Shown in pieces: positions 1 through 8,394 of a stretch of DNA of 64,000 nt. A model generated the notes under the pieces. That model searched no databases, was not told where the DNA came from, and saw only the letters and a list, made by a program, of their open reading frames with translations. How positions within the stretch are numbered: position 1 is the first letter of the stretch; each line of letters opens with the position of its first letter. The stretch is from Porticoccaceae bacterium. Lineage in GTDB: Bacteria; Pseudomonadota; Gammaproteobacteria; Pseudomonadales; Porticoccaceae. The stretch is from positions 1 to 64,000 of the forward strand of contig JAQXEN010000091.1 of the NCBI GenBank assembly GCA_029250825.1, written 5' to 3'. The position numbers were made by a program, and so were the translations under genes.

Positions 1-129
1 GCTAAAGTTCGCAGCTGCGAGTTCTACGAGAAGCCTACGTGGGAACGCAAGCGTAAAGCAGCAGCAGCTGTAAAGCGCAACCAGAAAAAAGTATCTCGCG
101 AATCACGCAAGTTTACTCGCCTCTATTAA
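1..129 (+). CDS. rpsU: 30S ribosomal protein S21, C-terminal part
   Basis: The window opens inside this gene; 42 codons and a TAA stop are present. The translated end contains EFYEKPT, a run of Lys/Arg and Ala, and closes with TRLY, which is the conserved C-terminus of S21. S21 is a small basic protein of the 30S subunit that helps initiation-complex formation. The N-terminal part lies outside the window. The order rpsU-yqeY-dnaG-rpoD is the classical macromolecular synthesis arrangement. A strong terminator hairpin follows within 50 bases, so S21 can be made independently of the downstream genes. Confidence 0.95.
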   Translation, partial: AKVRSCEFYEKPTWERKRKAAAAVKRNQKKVSRESRKFTRLY

Positions 130-172
130 GCACCGCTCTTAGATCCAGAGCAGTACCGTAAAGAGTCAATGC

Positions 173-197
173 AAAGAGCGCCCAACCGGCGCTTTTT
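173..197 (+). terminator. Intrinsic terminator after rpsU
   Basis: An AGCGCC / GGCGCT stem with a five-base loop (CAACC) is extended by A-U pairs and followed by a run of five T. This is the form of a rho-independent terminator. It would end or attenuate the rpsU transcript before yqeY. Confidence 0.8.
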
Positions 198-239
198 GTG
201 TTTCTGGAATTCAGTAATACCATCCTCAGGAGAATGTAC

Positions 240-686
240 ATGTCCATGAAAAATACGCTTAAAGATGCCATGAAAGAGGCGATGCGAGCCAAAGACAAAC
301 CCCGCCTAAGTGCTATTCGCCTAGTCCAAGCCGAAATCAAGCGTGTCGAGGTTGATGAGCGTATCGATATTGATGACGCCAGAGTATTAGCCATTCTCGA
401 CAAAATGGTTAAACAGCGTCGAGATTCTATCGCCCAGTACGAAGCTGCCGGCCGTCAGGAACTGGCTGAGATTGAAATCGCCGAGATCAATGTTATTCAA
501 GACTTTTTACCCACTGCACTCACAGACGCCGAAATCACTGAACTGGTGCAGAACGCAATCAGCCAGATCGGTGCCGCTTCGATGGCCGACATGGGCAAGG
601 TAATGGGTATTCTGCGCCCACAGGTTCAGGGGCGTGCCGATACAGGTGCCGTCAGTGGTTTAGTTAAAGCTGCGCTCAATAGTTGA
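240..686 (+). CDS. yqeY: GatB/YqeY family protein
   Basis: This is a small alpha-helical protein of 148 residues, the usual size of stand-alone YqeY. The family resembles the C-terminal tRNA-binding domain of the GatB amidotransferase subunit, but its cellular role is not settled. The N-terminal segment with AMRAKDKPRLSAIRL is the family signature, and GKVMGILRPQVQGRAD near the end is also typical. I chose ATG 240 because an AGGAG sits seven bases before it; ATGs at 234 and 246 are in frame but badly spaced. It lies between rpsU and dnaG, as in many gammaproteobacteria. Confidence 0.9.
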   Translation: MSMKNTLKDAMKEAMRAKDKPRLSAIRLVQAEIKRVEVDERIDIDDARVLAILDKMVKQRRDSIAQYEAAGRQELAEIEIAEINVIQDFLPTALTDAEITELVQNAISQIGAASMADMGKVMGILRPQVQGRADTGAVSGLVKAALNS

Positions 687-695
687 GCGCCTAGC

Positions 696-740
696 AACTA
701 AACACTCAGTGACTAAACACTCAGTAACTAAACTCTCAGT
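696..740. repeat. Tandem repeat, 15 nt x 3, between yqeY and dnaG
   Basis: Three consecutive 15-base units, AACTAAACACTCAGT, GACTAAACACTCAGT and AACTAAACTCTCAGT, begin ten bases after the yqeY stop. A fourth, badly decayed unit (741-755) runs up to a GGAG that precedes a possible TTG start of dnaG. The array is non-coding if dnaG starts at 873. Confidence 0.9.
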
Positions 741-872
741 CACTGAACCTGGAGCAGCTTGGCTCTCAACCGCCGAGCACTTGCCCGCCAAGTAATTAAT
801 AGCCAAGCAGGTTTATTTCCCATCCCAAGGGGTTACACTAAGCCTTCAAAAAACGAGCAACCTGTAACGCTG

Positions 873-2849
873 ATGGCTGGAAGAATCCCGCAAACATTTA
901 TTGATGACCTGCTCGACCGCATCGACATTGTCGATGTGGTCAATGGTCGCGTGCCGTTAAAAAAAGCTGGCAAGAATTACAAAGCCTGCTGCCCCTTCCA
1001 CGAAGAGAAAAGCCCTTCCTTTACCGTTGCCCAAGACAAACAGTTCTACTACTGCTTCGGCTGTGGTGCCGGCGGCAACGCCCTGGGCTTTGTCATGGAG
1101 TTCGACCGCCTCGATTTTTTACCTGCAGTGGAAATGCTGGCGCGCAATGCCGGCCTAGAAATTCCACGGGAAGCGGCACAGGATCCGGGGATTAGCAAAC
1201 AGAAAGACAATCTCTACTCAATCCTCTCCGAGTCCGATCGCTATTTTCGCAAACAGTTGCGCGAGCATGCAGGGGCCGCCACTGCTGTGGATTATCTCAA
1301 GGCACGGGGTCTCAGTGGACAGGTCGCCGGCCAATACGGTGTCGGCTATGCGCCACCGGGTTGGGACAATCTATTAAAAGCCGTAGGCACCGATGACCAG
1401 CGCCGTGGACTGTTAAATGAATCCGGTATGCTGGTCGTCAAGCCGGAAGAAAAAAAACAGTATGACTTCTTTCGCCACCGTATAACCTTCCCTATCCGCG
1501 ACCAACGGGGCCGCACTGTTGGCTTTGGTGGAAGAGTGCTGGATGACAGCAAACCCAAGTATCTCAATTCACCGGAGACTCCGGTGTTTAGTAAAGGCCG
1601 AGAGCTCTACGGCCTCTATGAAGCTCGGCAAAAACTTAAAGAGATCCCCTGTCTAATAATGGTTGAGGGCTATATGGATGTTATTGCACTAGCCCAATTC
1701 GAGATTAATAATGCTGTAGCCACCTTGGGTACTGCACTAACCGAGAGCCATCTGCAAAAGATTTTCCGCTACACCTCCGAGATCGTATTTTGCTTCGACG
1801 GCGACAAGGCTGGACGCAAAGCGGCGGCGCGAGCATTAGATACAGCAATTCCAGAGATGCGCGATGGCGTCTCAGCAAAATTTTTGTTTCTACCGGATGG
1901 CGAAGATCCAGACACTATGGTGCGCCAGCTGGGCAAACAAGACTTTATGCAACAGGTGGACAGAGCACAGCCACTCTCCGAATTTCTCTTTGAACAGCTC
2001 AGCGATGGCATCGACAGCAGCACCGCCGATGGCAAGGCGCGCCTCAGTAAGATCTGCGCACCCCAGATCAACCGTATACCTCAGGGAGTTTTTCGCCAAC
2101 TGATGCTGGAAGAACTCTCAAGCCGTACCGGTATCTCTGCCGAGAATCTGCGCGACTATGTGGCTACACACAAGCCCCCGGCCCAGCGAGGTAGTGTACC
2201 TCAGGGGCCAGCACAGCCTCCAGTGCAGACAGACAGTCAGAGCAGAAATCAAGCGCCGCCCGATGACTTTTACGCGGGGCCGCCACCGGATGATATCTAC
2301 GGCGAAGGCGACTACGAGCAGCCCTATCCAGAAACTCTGGTGGTGCGACGTAGCAAAATTCGTCTATCGCCGATTAAGTTTCTCAGCGCCCTGTTGGTCA
2401 ACCATCCACAGTTAGCTGAATATGTTGAAGATACAGAGATGCTCAGTGTCTCTGCAGACCCGGATATGGCTCTGTTCCTGAAGATTTTGGCGCTGATTAA
2501 TAGCGATGTAGCCTGCAGCAAGACGTCGCATATATTTGCCCGCTGGCAGGCCACCTACTCGGATCAGAGCGAATTACAGCTGCTCAAGACCCTGGCTGGC
2601 AGCGAGCTTCATCAGCCGCCAAAAGGCACTGGCCGAGATGACGATCAGGAATTTACTGACACTCTGGCCCACGTTTCTCGGGATGCGTTTGAAGCTCTTC
2701 CGGGAGAGCGCAAAGCAACTTATCTGCTGGCTCAGGAAAGCCTCAGTGAGCGCCAGATTAAGCAGTTGCTAAAGATTCATATGCAACTGGGCGACGACAA
2801 TCAATTCGTCGAGCTAAAAAATAAGATAAAACAACGACTTGTAGTCTAA
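873..2849 (+). CDS. dnaG: DNA primase
   Basis: DnaG makes the RNA primers for Okazaki fragments at the replication fork, working with DnaB helicase. Counting from ATG 873 (658 residues), the CHC2 zinc-binding domain has C40, H43, C61 and C64. The Toprim catalytic core shows E265 in VEGYMDV and the DGD metal site at 309-311. The C-terminal DnaB-interacting domain follows a Pro/Gln-rich linker containing two similar pieces, PPDDFYAG and PPDDIYGEG. The start at MAGRIP matches the usual DnaG N-terminus. An in-frame TTG at 759 with GGAG four bases upstream would add 38 residues; family comparison argues against it, although 873 itself has only a weak ribosome binding site. Confidence 0.96.
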   Translation: MAGRIPQTFIDDLLDRIDIVDVVNGRVPLKKAGKNYKACCPFHEEKSPSFTVAQDKQFYYCFGCGAGGNALGFVMEFDRLDFLPAVEMLARNAGLEIPREAAQDPGISKQKDNLYSILSESDRYFRKQLREHAGAATAVDYLKARGLSGQVAGQYGVGYAPPGWDNLLKAVGTDDQRRGLLNESGMLVVKPEEKKQYDFFRHRITFPIRDQRGRTVGFGGRVLDDSKPKYLNSPETPVFSKGRELYGLYEARQKLKEIPCLIMVEGYMDVIALAQFEINNAVATLGTALTESHLQKIFRYTSEIVFCFDGDKAGRKAAARALDTAIPEMRDGVSAKFLFLPDGEDPDTMVRQLGKQDFMQQVDRAQPLSEFLFEQLSDGIDSSTADGKARLSKICAPQINRIPQGVFRQLMLEELSSRTGISAENLRDYVATHKPPAQRGSVPQGPAQPPVQTDSQSRNQAPPDDFYAGPPPDDIYGEGDYEQPYPETLVVRRSKIRLSPIKFLSALLVNHPQLAEYVEDTEMLSVSADPDMALFLKILALINSDVACSKTSHIFARWQATYSDQSELQLLKTLAGSELHQPPKGTGRDDDQEFTDTLAHVSRDAFEALPGERKATYLLAQESLSERQIKQLLKIHMQLGDDNQFVELKNKIKQRLVV

Positions 2850-2891
2850 GATAACAAAAATTGGCACGGCCAAATAAAGCCTAAATTGGTG

Positions 2892-2920
2892 CGGACATGG
2901 CGTATATTTTCGGCTATAAT
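2892..2920 (+). promoter_or_regulatory. Candidate sigma-70 promoter of rpoD
   Basis: A perfect TATAAT at 2915-2920 lies 17 bases after CGGACA (2892-2897), which matches four of the six bases of TTGACA. The element is about 40 bases before the rpoD start, in the dnaG-rpoD gap. Spacing and match quality fit a housekeeping promoter; this is inferred from sequence only. Confidence 0.6.
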
Positions 2921-2960
2921 TCTCCGCTATTTTTCAGCGTCTAAACAGTAATTGAGTCCT

Positions 2961-4799
2961 ATGAGCGATACCAACCAAAAGCAACAGTCCGGCATCAAAG
3001 ATCTTATAGCCAAGGGCCGCGAACAGCGCTACCTAACCTATGCTGAAGTCAACGATCACCTGCCAGAAGATATAGCCGATCCGGAACAGGTCGAAGATAT
3101 AATCCAGATGATCAACGACATGGGTATTACTGTCTTTGAGACAGCCCCCGATGCCGACACCCTTTCAAGCCTTGCCAGTGACAATACCCCTGACGAAGTG
3201 GCCGCCGCAGAAGCTGCTGCCGCGCTTGCCTCAGTAGAGTCTGAGCAGCACCGCACCACCGATCCAGTGCGCATGTATATGCGTGAAATGGGGTCGGTTG
3301 AGCTGTTGACTCGCGAAGGCGAAATTGAAATTGCCAAGCGGATTGAAGAAGGCACCCGGGAGCTGATGTCTGCGGTCGCCGACTGGCCGACTACCGTTGC
3401 CACAATTATTGCTGAATATGAAAAAGTTGAATCCGGAGAGAAGAAACTCACCGATATTATCAGCGGTTATCTAAATCCGATGGAGCACGTGCCCTCAGCA
3501 CTGGCACAGCAGCAAGCTGCCGAAGCCTTAAAGCTTGAAAATGGCGAAGAGGAAGAAGAAGAGGAAGAGGAAGAACAGCACGAAGGTGGACTGGATCCTG
3601 AAGTCGCCTTTGAACGCTTTGACGCCATCCGCAAGCAGCTGAAGAAAACCGATACCTGCGTGGCCCGCTATGGCCGCAACGGTGACGCATCGCAGAAGAA
3701 TCTCGAAGAACTGGCCGAGCTGTTTAAGTTTTTAAAACTGACCCCGCGTCAGTTTGATCCACTGATTGCCAAAGTCAGACTGGCAGTGGAGCGAGTTCGC
3801 GCCGAAGAACGCAAAATCATGCGCCTGTGCATTCGTTTGGGCAAAATGCCGCGCAAAGAATTTATCAAACTGTTCCCCGGCAATGAATCAAACATGACCT
3901 GGACAACAGAGCTGGCCAAGTCAAAAGAGAGCTGGGCCGAGCGTGTTGCGGCGCAGGAAGTTGAAATTCTCCGTTCACAGCGCAAGCTGGCCCAGGTTGA
4001 GAAGCTGGCTGATATGAACGTTGCCCAGATCAAAGATATCAATCGCCGCATGACAATGGGCGAAGCAATGGCCCGGCGCGCCAAGAAAGAAATGGTTGAA
4101 GCCAACCTGCGACTGGTTATCTCCATTGCGAAAAAGTATACCAACCGTGGTTTGCAGTTTCTCGACCTGATCCAGGAAGGCAATATCGGTTTGATGAAAG
4201 CAGTGGATAAGTTTGAATATCGTCGCGGTTACAAATTCTCCACCTATGCAACCTGGTGGATCCGTCAGGCGATCACAAGATCGATTGCCGATCAGGCCCG
4301 CACAATCCGAATTCCAGTGCATATGATTGAGACGATCAATAAGCTCAACCGTGTATCACGCCAGATGCTTCAGGAAATGGGTCGCGAACCCTCTCCAGAA
4401 GAGTTGGCAGAACGCATGGAAATGCCCGAAGATAAGATTCGTAAAGTCCTCAAAATCGCCAAAGAGCCAATCTCAATGGAGACGCCCATCGGTGAAGACG
4501 AAGATGCCAGCATCGGCGATCTGATTGAAGATACCACTATCGCCCTGCCCCTAGACGAAGCCACTAAGAACAATCTTACCGAGTCAACTCGCGGTGTTCT
4601 GAGTAGCCTCACCGCAAGGGAAGCCAAAGTATTGCGCATGCGTTTCGGTATCGATATGAACACCGATCACACCCTCGAAGAAGTTGGCAAGCAGTTCGAT
4701 GTAACCCGAGAGCGTATTCGTCAGATCGAAGCCAAGGCACTGCGCAAACTGCGTCATCCGACTCGCTCGGATCACCTGCGTAGCTTTATTGACGAGTAA
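2961..4799 (+). CDS. rpoD: RNA polymerase primary sigma factor (sigma-70)
   Basis: This is the housekeeping sigma factor that directs core RNA polymerase to -35/-10 promoters. From ATG 2961 it has 612 residues, a normal length. Region 1.1 contains [15 protein letters not shown]; region 1.2 has [11 protein letters not shown]. Regions 2.1-2.4 contain [20 protein letters not shown] and [16 protein letters not shown], the -10-binding and melting elements. Region 4.2 contains [18 protein letters not shown], the -35-binding helix-turn-helix. The non-conserved region between 1.2 and 2.1 carries an unusual run of about ten glutamates. A TTG at 2952 would add only three residues and is unlikely. Confidence 0.97.
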   Translation: MSDTNQKQQSGIKDLIAKGREQRYLTYAEVNDHLPEDIADPEQVEDIIQMINDMGITVFETAPDADTLSSLASDNTPDEVAAAEAAAALASVESEQHRTTDPVRMYMREMGSVELLTREGEIEIAKRIEEGTRELMSAVADWPTTVATIIAEYEKVESGEKKLTDIISGYLNPMEHVPSALAQQQAAEALKLENGEEEEEEEEEEQHEGGLDPEVAFERFDAIRKQLKKTDTCVARYGRNGDASQKNLEELAELFKFLKLTPRQFDPLIAKVRLAVERVRAEERKIMRLCIRLGKMPRKEFIKLFPGNESNMTWTTELAKSKESWAERVAAQEVEILRSQRKLAQVEKLADMNVAQIKDINRRMTMGEAMARRAKKEMVEANLRLVISIAKKYTNRGLQFLDLIQEGNIGLMKAVDKFEYRRGYKFSTYATWWIRQAITRSIADQARTIRIPVHMIETINKLNRVSRQMLQEMGREPSPEELAERMEMPEDKIRKVLKIAKEPISMETPIGEDEDASIGDLIEDTTIALPLDEATKNNLTESTRGVLSSLTAREAKVLRMRFGIDMNTDHTLEEVGKQFDVTRERIRQIEAKALRKLRHPTRSDHLRSFIDE

Positions 4800-4946
4800 A
4801 AAGAAACATCTGCAGCCCACGAGGGATGACAGGTGTGTTGCTAAGAGTGAGTACTACCAAGCAGCCTTTGGTATAAACGTTACACAGCAGTAAAAAAGTT
4901 TTAAACCTAGCGTCAAAATCGACGTTTAAGCTTAACGCAGGATTTT

Positions 4947-5038
4947 TGTTCCTAGGGTAGGAGTCGCGTAGGATTCGGAGGGAGCATACTTACAGTATGT
5001 GATCGAGGAATCTGAGCGCGCGACGACGCCTAGGCACA
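4947..5038. repeat. Long nested palindromic element upstream of the tRNA
   Basis: Four separate inverted segments share one centre near 4992: CCTAGG (4951-4956 / 5029-5034), GTCGCG/CGCGAC (4963-4968 / 5019-5024), GATTC/GAATC (4972-4976 / 5008-5012) and CATACT/AGTATG (4985-4990 / 4994-4999). Transcribed, this could fold into a long interrupted hairpin of about 90 nt with a three-base tip. It ends 15 bases before the tRNA gene. I see no second copy in the window. It has the size and shape of an intergenic REP/ERIC-like repeat or a structured RNA; which one cannot be decided from one copy. Confidence 0.8.
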
Positions 5039-5052
5039 AAAGGACAAGTTAA

Positions 5053-5129
5053 GGGCCCTTAGCTCAGTTGGTTAGAGCATCCGACTCATAATCGGCAGGT
5101 CCCGTGTTCAAGTCACGGAGGGCCCACCA
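5053..5129 (+). tRNA. tRNA with CAT anticodon, probably tRNA-Ile2
   Basis: The gene is 77 bases with the CCA end encoded. The acceptor stem GGGCCCT/AGGGCCC, D arm (GCTC..GAGC), anticodon loop CTCATAA and T arm CCGTG-TTCAAGT-CACGG can all be folded by eye. The anticodon CAT is read as AUG by Met tRNAs but as AUA by tRNA-Ile2 after TilS adds lysidine. C4 and C5 in the acceptor stem match the tRNA-Ile2 pattern rather than elongator Met, and tRNA-Ile2 (ileX) also lies just downstream of rpoD in Escherichia coli. The first anticodon-stem pair (T27-C43) is mismatched. Confidence 0.9.
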
Positions 5130-5136
5130 TACAACC

Positions 5137-5167
5137 AGCCACGCGCCTCCCATAAAGGCGCGTGGCT
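5137..5167 (+). terminator. Hairpin after the tRNA, possible terminator
   Basis: A perfect 12-base-pair stem (AGCCACGCGCCT / AGGCGCGTGGCT) with a seven-base loop starts eight bases after the tRNA. No T run follows, so it may act as a processing or stability structure or as a weak terminator. Confidence 0.6.
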
Positions 5168-5432
5168 GCTAGTTCAACTCAACAGTCTCTCAACACCCGA
5201 ACAACACCTCTCAACAAAAGCCCAAGTCATCCGCCTACCACGACAATTTCCCCTAATACTCAGACTAATACAGTTAAGAATAGACACCTTCCTTAAAACA
5301 AGTATTATAGAGACTTTATAGTAGTTGTCAGATTCGCTCTGTCTTGGCTAGAGGACAATAGCTGCCCAGACATATTGAGGTTGCCGTTTAAACAACAAGC
5401 CTCTTGATTAACAATCGCTCTGGAAGCAATAC
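5168..5432. other. Gene-free stretch before the LuxR-type gene
   Basis: No supportable reading frame or RNA gene was seen here. It contains A+T-rich, promoter-like pieces (for example TATTAT near 5304) but no convincing paired -35/-10 set. A GTTTAAAC palindrome lies about 40 bases before the LuxR-type start. Confidence 0.5.
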
Positions 5433-6044
5433 ATGCAGTTTGAAAGCAACCATATCATTTTCGTAAAAATTCTCGATGTTCCAGCGACATTCTTAAAAGC
5501 CCTTCCCCAGATCACCACTCACTCACTGTCTGACACCACTGTGACAATGAGTCTGGCACCCAACTTTGATTTATCTGAACCCAAAGTCCCTAAAAAACTT
5601 AAAAACAAAGAAACCACCGTAACTGTACTCAACCTTGTTTTCGACCAACTGTCTGACTCAGAAACAGTGCAGCCGGCAAGTCAGATTGGTGGCGATAAGC
5701 TGAGTTTTATAAGCCAGAGGCACTTGGCCAACTTAGAGAGATTTAGTAGGTTTGTGATGACATCAGCGCTTCCTAAAATCCCCCAACCAGAGGACTTTAA
5801 GATTTCAGTGGAATCTCTGCTGACGCAGCGGGAATGGGATATTTTGCGCCTGGTATACATGGGCTACTCGAGCAAAAAAATCGCCGCAGCTCGAAACCTT
5901 AGCCATAGAACGATAGAATTACATCGCCAGAACTGTGCTCAAAAAATCGGCACGATTACACCGCTACTGCTCGCCGCACTGTTCTCAAACAGTGTTCTGG
6001 ACACCTATTACTGGACAAATTCGAAGACAGAATCACTGGGCTAG
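5433..6044 (+). CDS. LuxR-family HTH transcriptional regulator (solo)
   Basis: This 203-residue protein ends in a LuxR/GerE-type helix-turn-helix at about residues 128-180: LLTQREWDILRLVYMGYSSK followed by KIAAARNLSHRTIELHRQN. The N-terminal 125 residues match no receiver, PAS or acyl-homoserine-lactone domain that I recognise; they look mixed alpha/beta. GGAAG about eight bases before ATG 5433 supports the start. No histidine kinase or LuxI-type synthase is nearby, so the signal it answers to is unknown. It is likely a DNA-binding regulator, possibly of the neighbouring secreted protein or cytochrome genes; that link is inference from position only. Confidence 0.75.
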   Translation: MQFESNHIIFVKILDVPATFLKALPQITTHSLSDTTVTMSLAPNFDLSEPKVPKKLKNKETTVTVLNLVFDQLSDSETVQPASQIGGDKLSFISQRHLANLERFSRFVMTSALPKIPQPEDFKISVESLLTQREWDILRLVYMGYSSKKIAAARNLSHRTIELHRQNCAQKIGTITPLLLAALFSNSVLDTYYWTNSKTESLG

Positions 6045-6119
6045 ATTCAATTAAGCCGCCCACTGCAGTGTCGGTAAACAACGATGGGCGAGCGAGAGGC
6101 AAGGCTCTGTATAGCTACC

Positions 6120-8195
6120 TCAATAGGGGCCATTCTGGTCTTCAGGGTTGCTCCACAACGCAGACCAAACCACTGTTCCATCTATATAAAATACTGCATC
6201 ACCATCAAATACCGCTCGCTGGCGACTGTCCCAGAACTGCTGTCTTTGAGCGTTAATCTGACCCACTTCAACAATTGCAGCATCCGCTGGTCGATCTTTG
6301 CTGTCGATTTCAAATAGCATCAAACGCTGCTCGTCTCTGTAGCCGCCTTCATCAGAATAAAGCCCAAGGGAGAGCGGTATAGAAAAACGATCCGTGGTCT
6401 CATCCACTACCTGATAGGTAAAAGCATGGCGGTTATAGCGCGCCTCGGAATAACTCCAGTTAGCGCCCTCGACCAGACTGGTCGAACCCAGAGAGAAAGG
6501 CGCGGTCAAGACTGCCACATTATAGAGTTCCAACTTGACCAAACCCTGCTCATCCTGCCCCAGACCCAACAGCAGATCATCATTGACTGGATGCAAGAAG
6601 TCAGAGAAACCGGGAACACTGAGTTCACCGGCGATAAGTGGTTCTAAGGGATCACTGAGATCGAGAACGTAGAGTGGATCGATACGCTCAAAGGTCACTA
6701 GATAGAGCCTGTCTCCAAAAAAGCGTACCCCATAAAGGTCTTCATTGGGCTTGCCGATAGCAGCGGGTTGCTCGTTGTTAGGAAGAGTCGAGACTAACTC
6801 CAATTCAAGTTTATCCGCGGCTAACTTAAGTACCGAGAGCTGATGCTCTATGCGATCTTCTCCGTTATCGGTACGCTGACTGGTGACCATGCGCAGATAA
6901 CCCTCGTGCTCATTGATGCGGAAATCTTTATCGCCATTCAGTGCCAATGCACCGTCAACAACCCCAGAACCAAGATAATCGAGGTCAGTCGACAGTTCAT
7001 AGCTGTGCACTAGTGTGCGGCTGTCCATTCCAGCCTCAGCATAATCAACCTGAGTCAGATAGATCGCGTTATTGCTTACATAGATCCCGGAGGTCGGCTC
7101 AAGATAGCAGACAGCATTGGCCACCGACTGACTTTGCAGATCAATGGCGATCAACATTGTCATGGTAGGAAAGCCGTTAGTCTCGGGGGCCAAGCTATTT
7201 TCGCGATCGGTGACACGGCAATCAGAGGCGCTAAGCAGCGGACTTTTGGCTCCATTGATCATCATGTTGGGCAAAATATCTTCAGGCTCCAGACCATCGA
7301 GCAGGGTTTCATTCTCGGCGGCCTCGAGTTCATTGGGATAATACCGATATCCAACTACGTCCGGCGTGTGGCGGGCCACAAGGTAGACTATATCCCCCTG
7401 TCGGCGACTGTTTACAAAGCCCCCTTGAAACTCCAACTGCAGCAGTCGATCTGGATCGGTCACATCACTGATATCGTAGATATCCAGTGCCGTGGTCTGC
7501 CCAGCCCAAATCGATGGATCTGCAAAAGAAGTACCAAAAGAACCCCACCAGCCACTACTGCTGATAGAGACTAGCTGATTATCATTGATATACAGCCCTT
7601 CAACCGTGCGGTCCCCCTCCAGAAGAATTGCCCCAACCTGATCCGCCTTAGCGGCCTCGGGATCGGTGGCGAGAATACGGATACTGCGCTCTTCATTGGG
7701 ACCCGGGACCAGTGACATATCGCTGGCTTCAGCGCCCTCTTCCTCACTGCCCTCTTCAATACTGCCCTCGGCTAAATCCTCCTCCAGCATGACTTCTGGA
7801 AAAGCAATATCTTCGAATACAAAGCAGCAATCCATACCGCGACTCGGAGCAATAAATAGATGATTGCCGTCGTATTTTACATAGTCATGCTCATCGACAC
7901 TGGTCTCCAGAGTATAAGTGGTAGTAAAACTCTCATTGCTAGCCGGCGCTGCAGAGTCCACAGTCACCTCAATAATTTCGGTGGAAGTCCTATTGGCAAC
8001 CGAACTCTGGGTAAAGCTCTCGCGCATCGTTTCCACTAACTGATCTGCACTCTCCAACGCCACCAGCAGACCCTGAGGAGCTGGCGAGTTATCTTCAGGC
8101 TTGTCAATTTGCGGGGCAGAGGAGCCACCGCCGCCACCGCAGGACACCATGATCATTGCTATGAGAATCAACACAATCTGGGAGATATTTTTCAT
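6120..8195 (-). CDS. Secreted beta-propeller lipoprotein
   Basis: The protein of about 691 residues begins with a lipoprotein signal: a hydrophobic stretch, then the lipobox MVSC at residues 16-19 and a poly-Gly/Ser tether. The rest is rich in beta-strand repeats, with stretches such as EHDYVKYDGNHLFIAPSRG and GVRFFGDRLYLVTFERIDPL. These resemble the family of secreted proteins with a C-terminal beta-propeller distantly related to WD-40 (PF09826 type); recognition is by pattern, not by search. An acidic Glu/Ser segment lies near residues 145-165. ATG 8195 was preferred over TTG 8210 because of spacing to a GAG and the compact signal peptide. It is divergent from the octaheme cytochrome gene, with a shared 199-base promoter region. 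Its biochemical role is unknown. Confidence 0.75.
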   Translation of the reverse strand: MKNISQIVLILIAMIMVSCGGGGGSSAPQIDKPEDNSPAPQGLLVALESADQLVETMRESFTQSSVANRTSTEIIEVTVDSAAPASNESFTTTYTLETSVDEHDYVKYDGNHLFIAPSRGMDCCFVFEDIAFPEVMLEEDLAEGSIEEGSEEEGAEASDMSLVPGPNEERSIRILATDPEAAKADQVGAILLEGDRTVEGLYINDNQLVSISSSGWWGSFGTSFADPSIWAGQTTALDIYDISDVTDPDRLLQLEFQGGFVNSRRQGDIVYLVARHTPDVVGYRYYPNELEAAENETLLDGLEPEDILPNMMINGAKSPLLSASDCRVTDRENSLAPETNGFPTMTMLIAIDLQSQSVANAVCYLEPTSGIYVSNNAIYLTQVDYAEAGMDSRTLVHSYELSTDLDYLGSGVVDGALALNGDKDFRINEHEGYLRMVTSQRTDNGEDRIEHQLSVLKLAADKLELELVSTLPNNEQPAAIGKPNEDLYGVRFFGDRLYLVTFERIDPLYVLDLSDPLEPLIAGELSVPGFSDFLHPVNDDLLLGLGQDEQGLVKLELYNVAVLTAPFSLGSTSLVEGANWSYSEARYNRHAFTYQVVDETTDRFSIPLSLGLYSDEGGYRDEQRLMLFEIDSKDRPADAAIVEVGQINAQRQQFWDSRQRAVFDGDAVFYIDGTVVWSALWSNPEDQNGPY

Positions 8196-8394
8196 TATTA
8201 TTTTTCTCAATTAACCTTTGGGGCAAGTATATTCAAGTTTAACTAGCTACCTCGCAGGCTGCAAACTTATACCATAGAGAAGCCCCGCTGCCGTGGAAAA
8301 ATATTTTGCATCCTAACCCCAGAATCAAATGCTAAACTGGCGCTGCACCGGCCCTAAATTAGCTCTACAAACCCGACAAATAGATTGAACAAAA

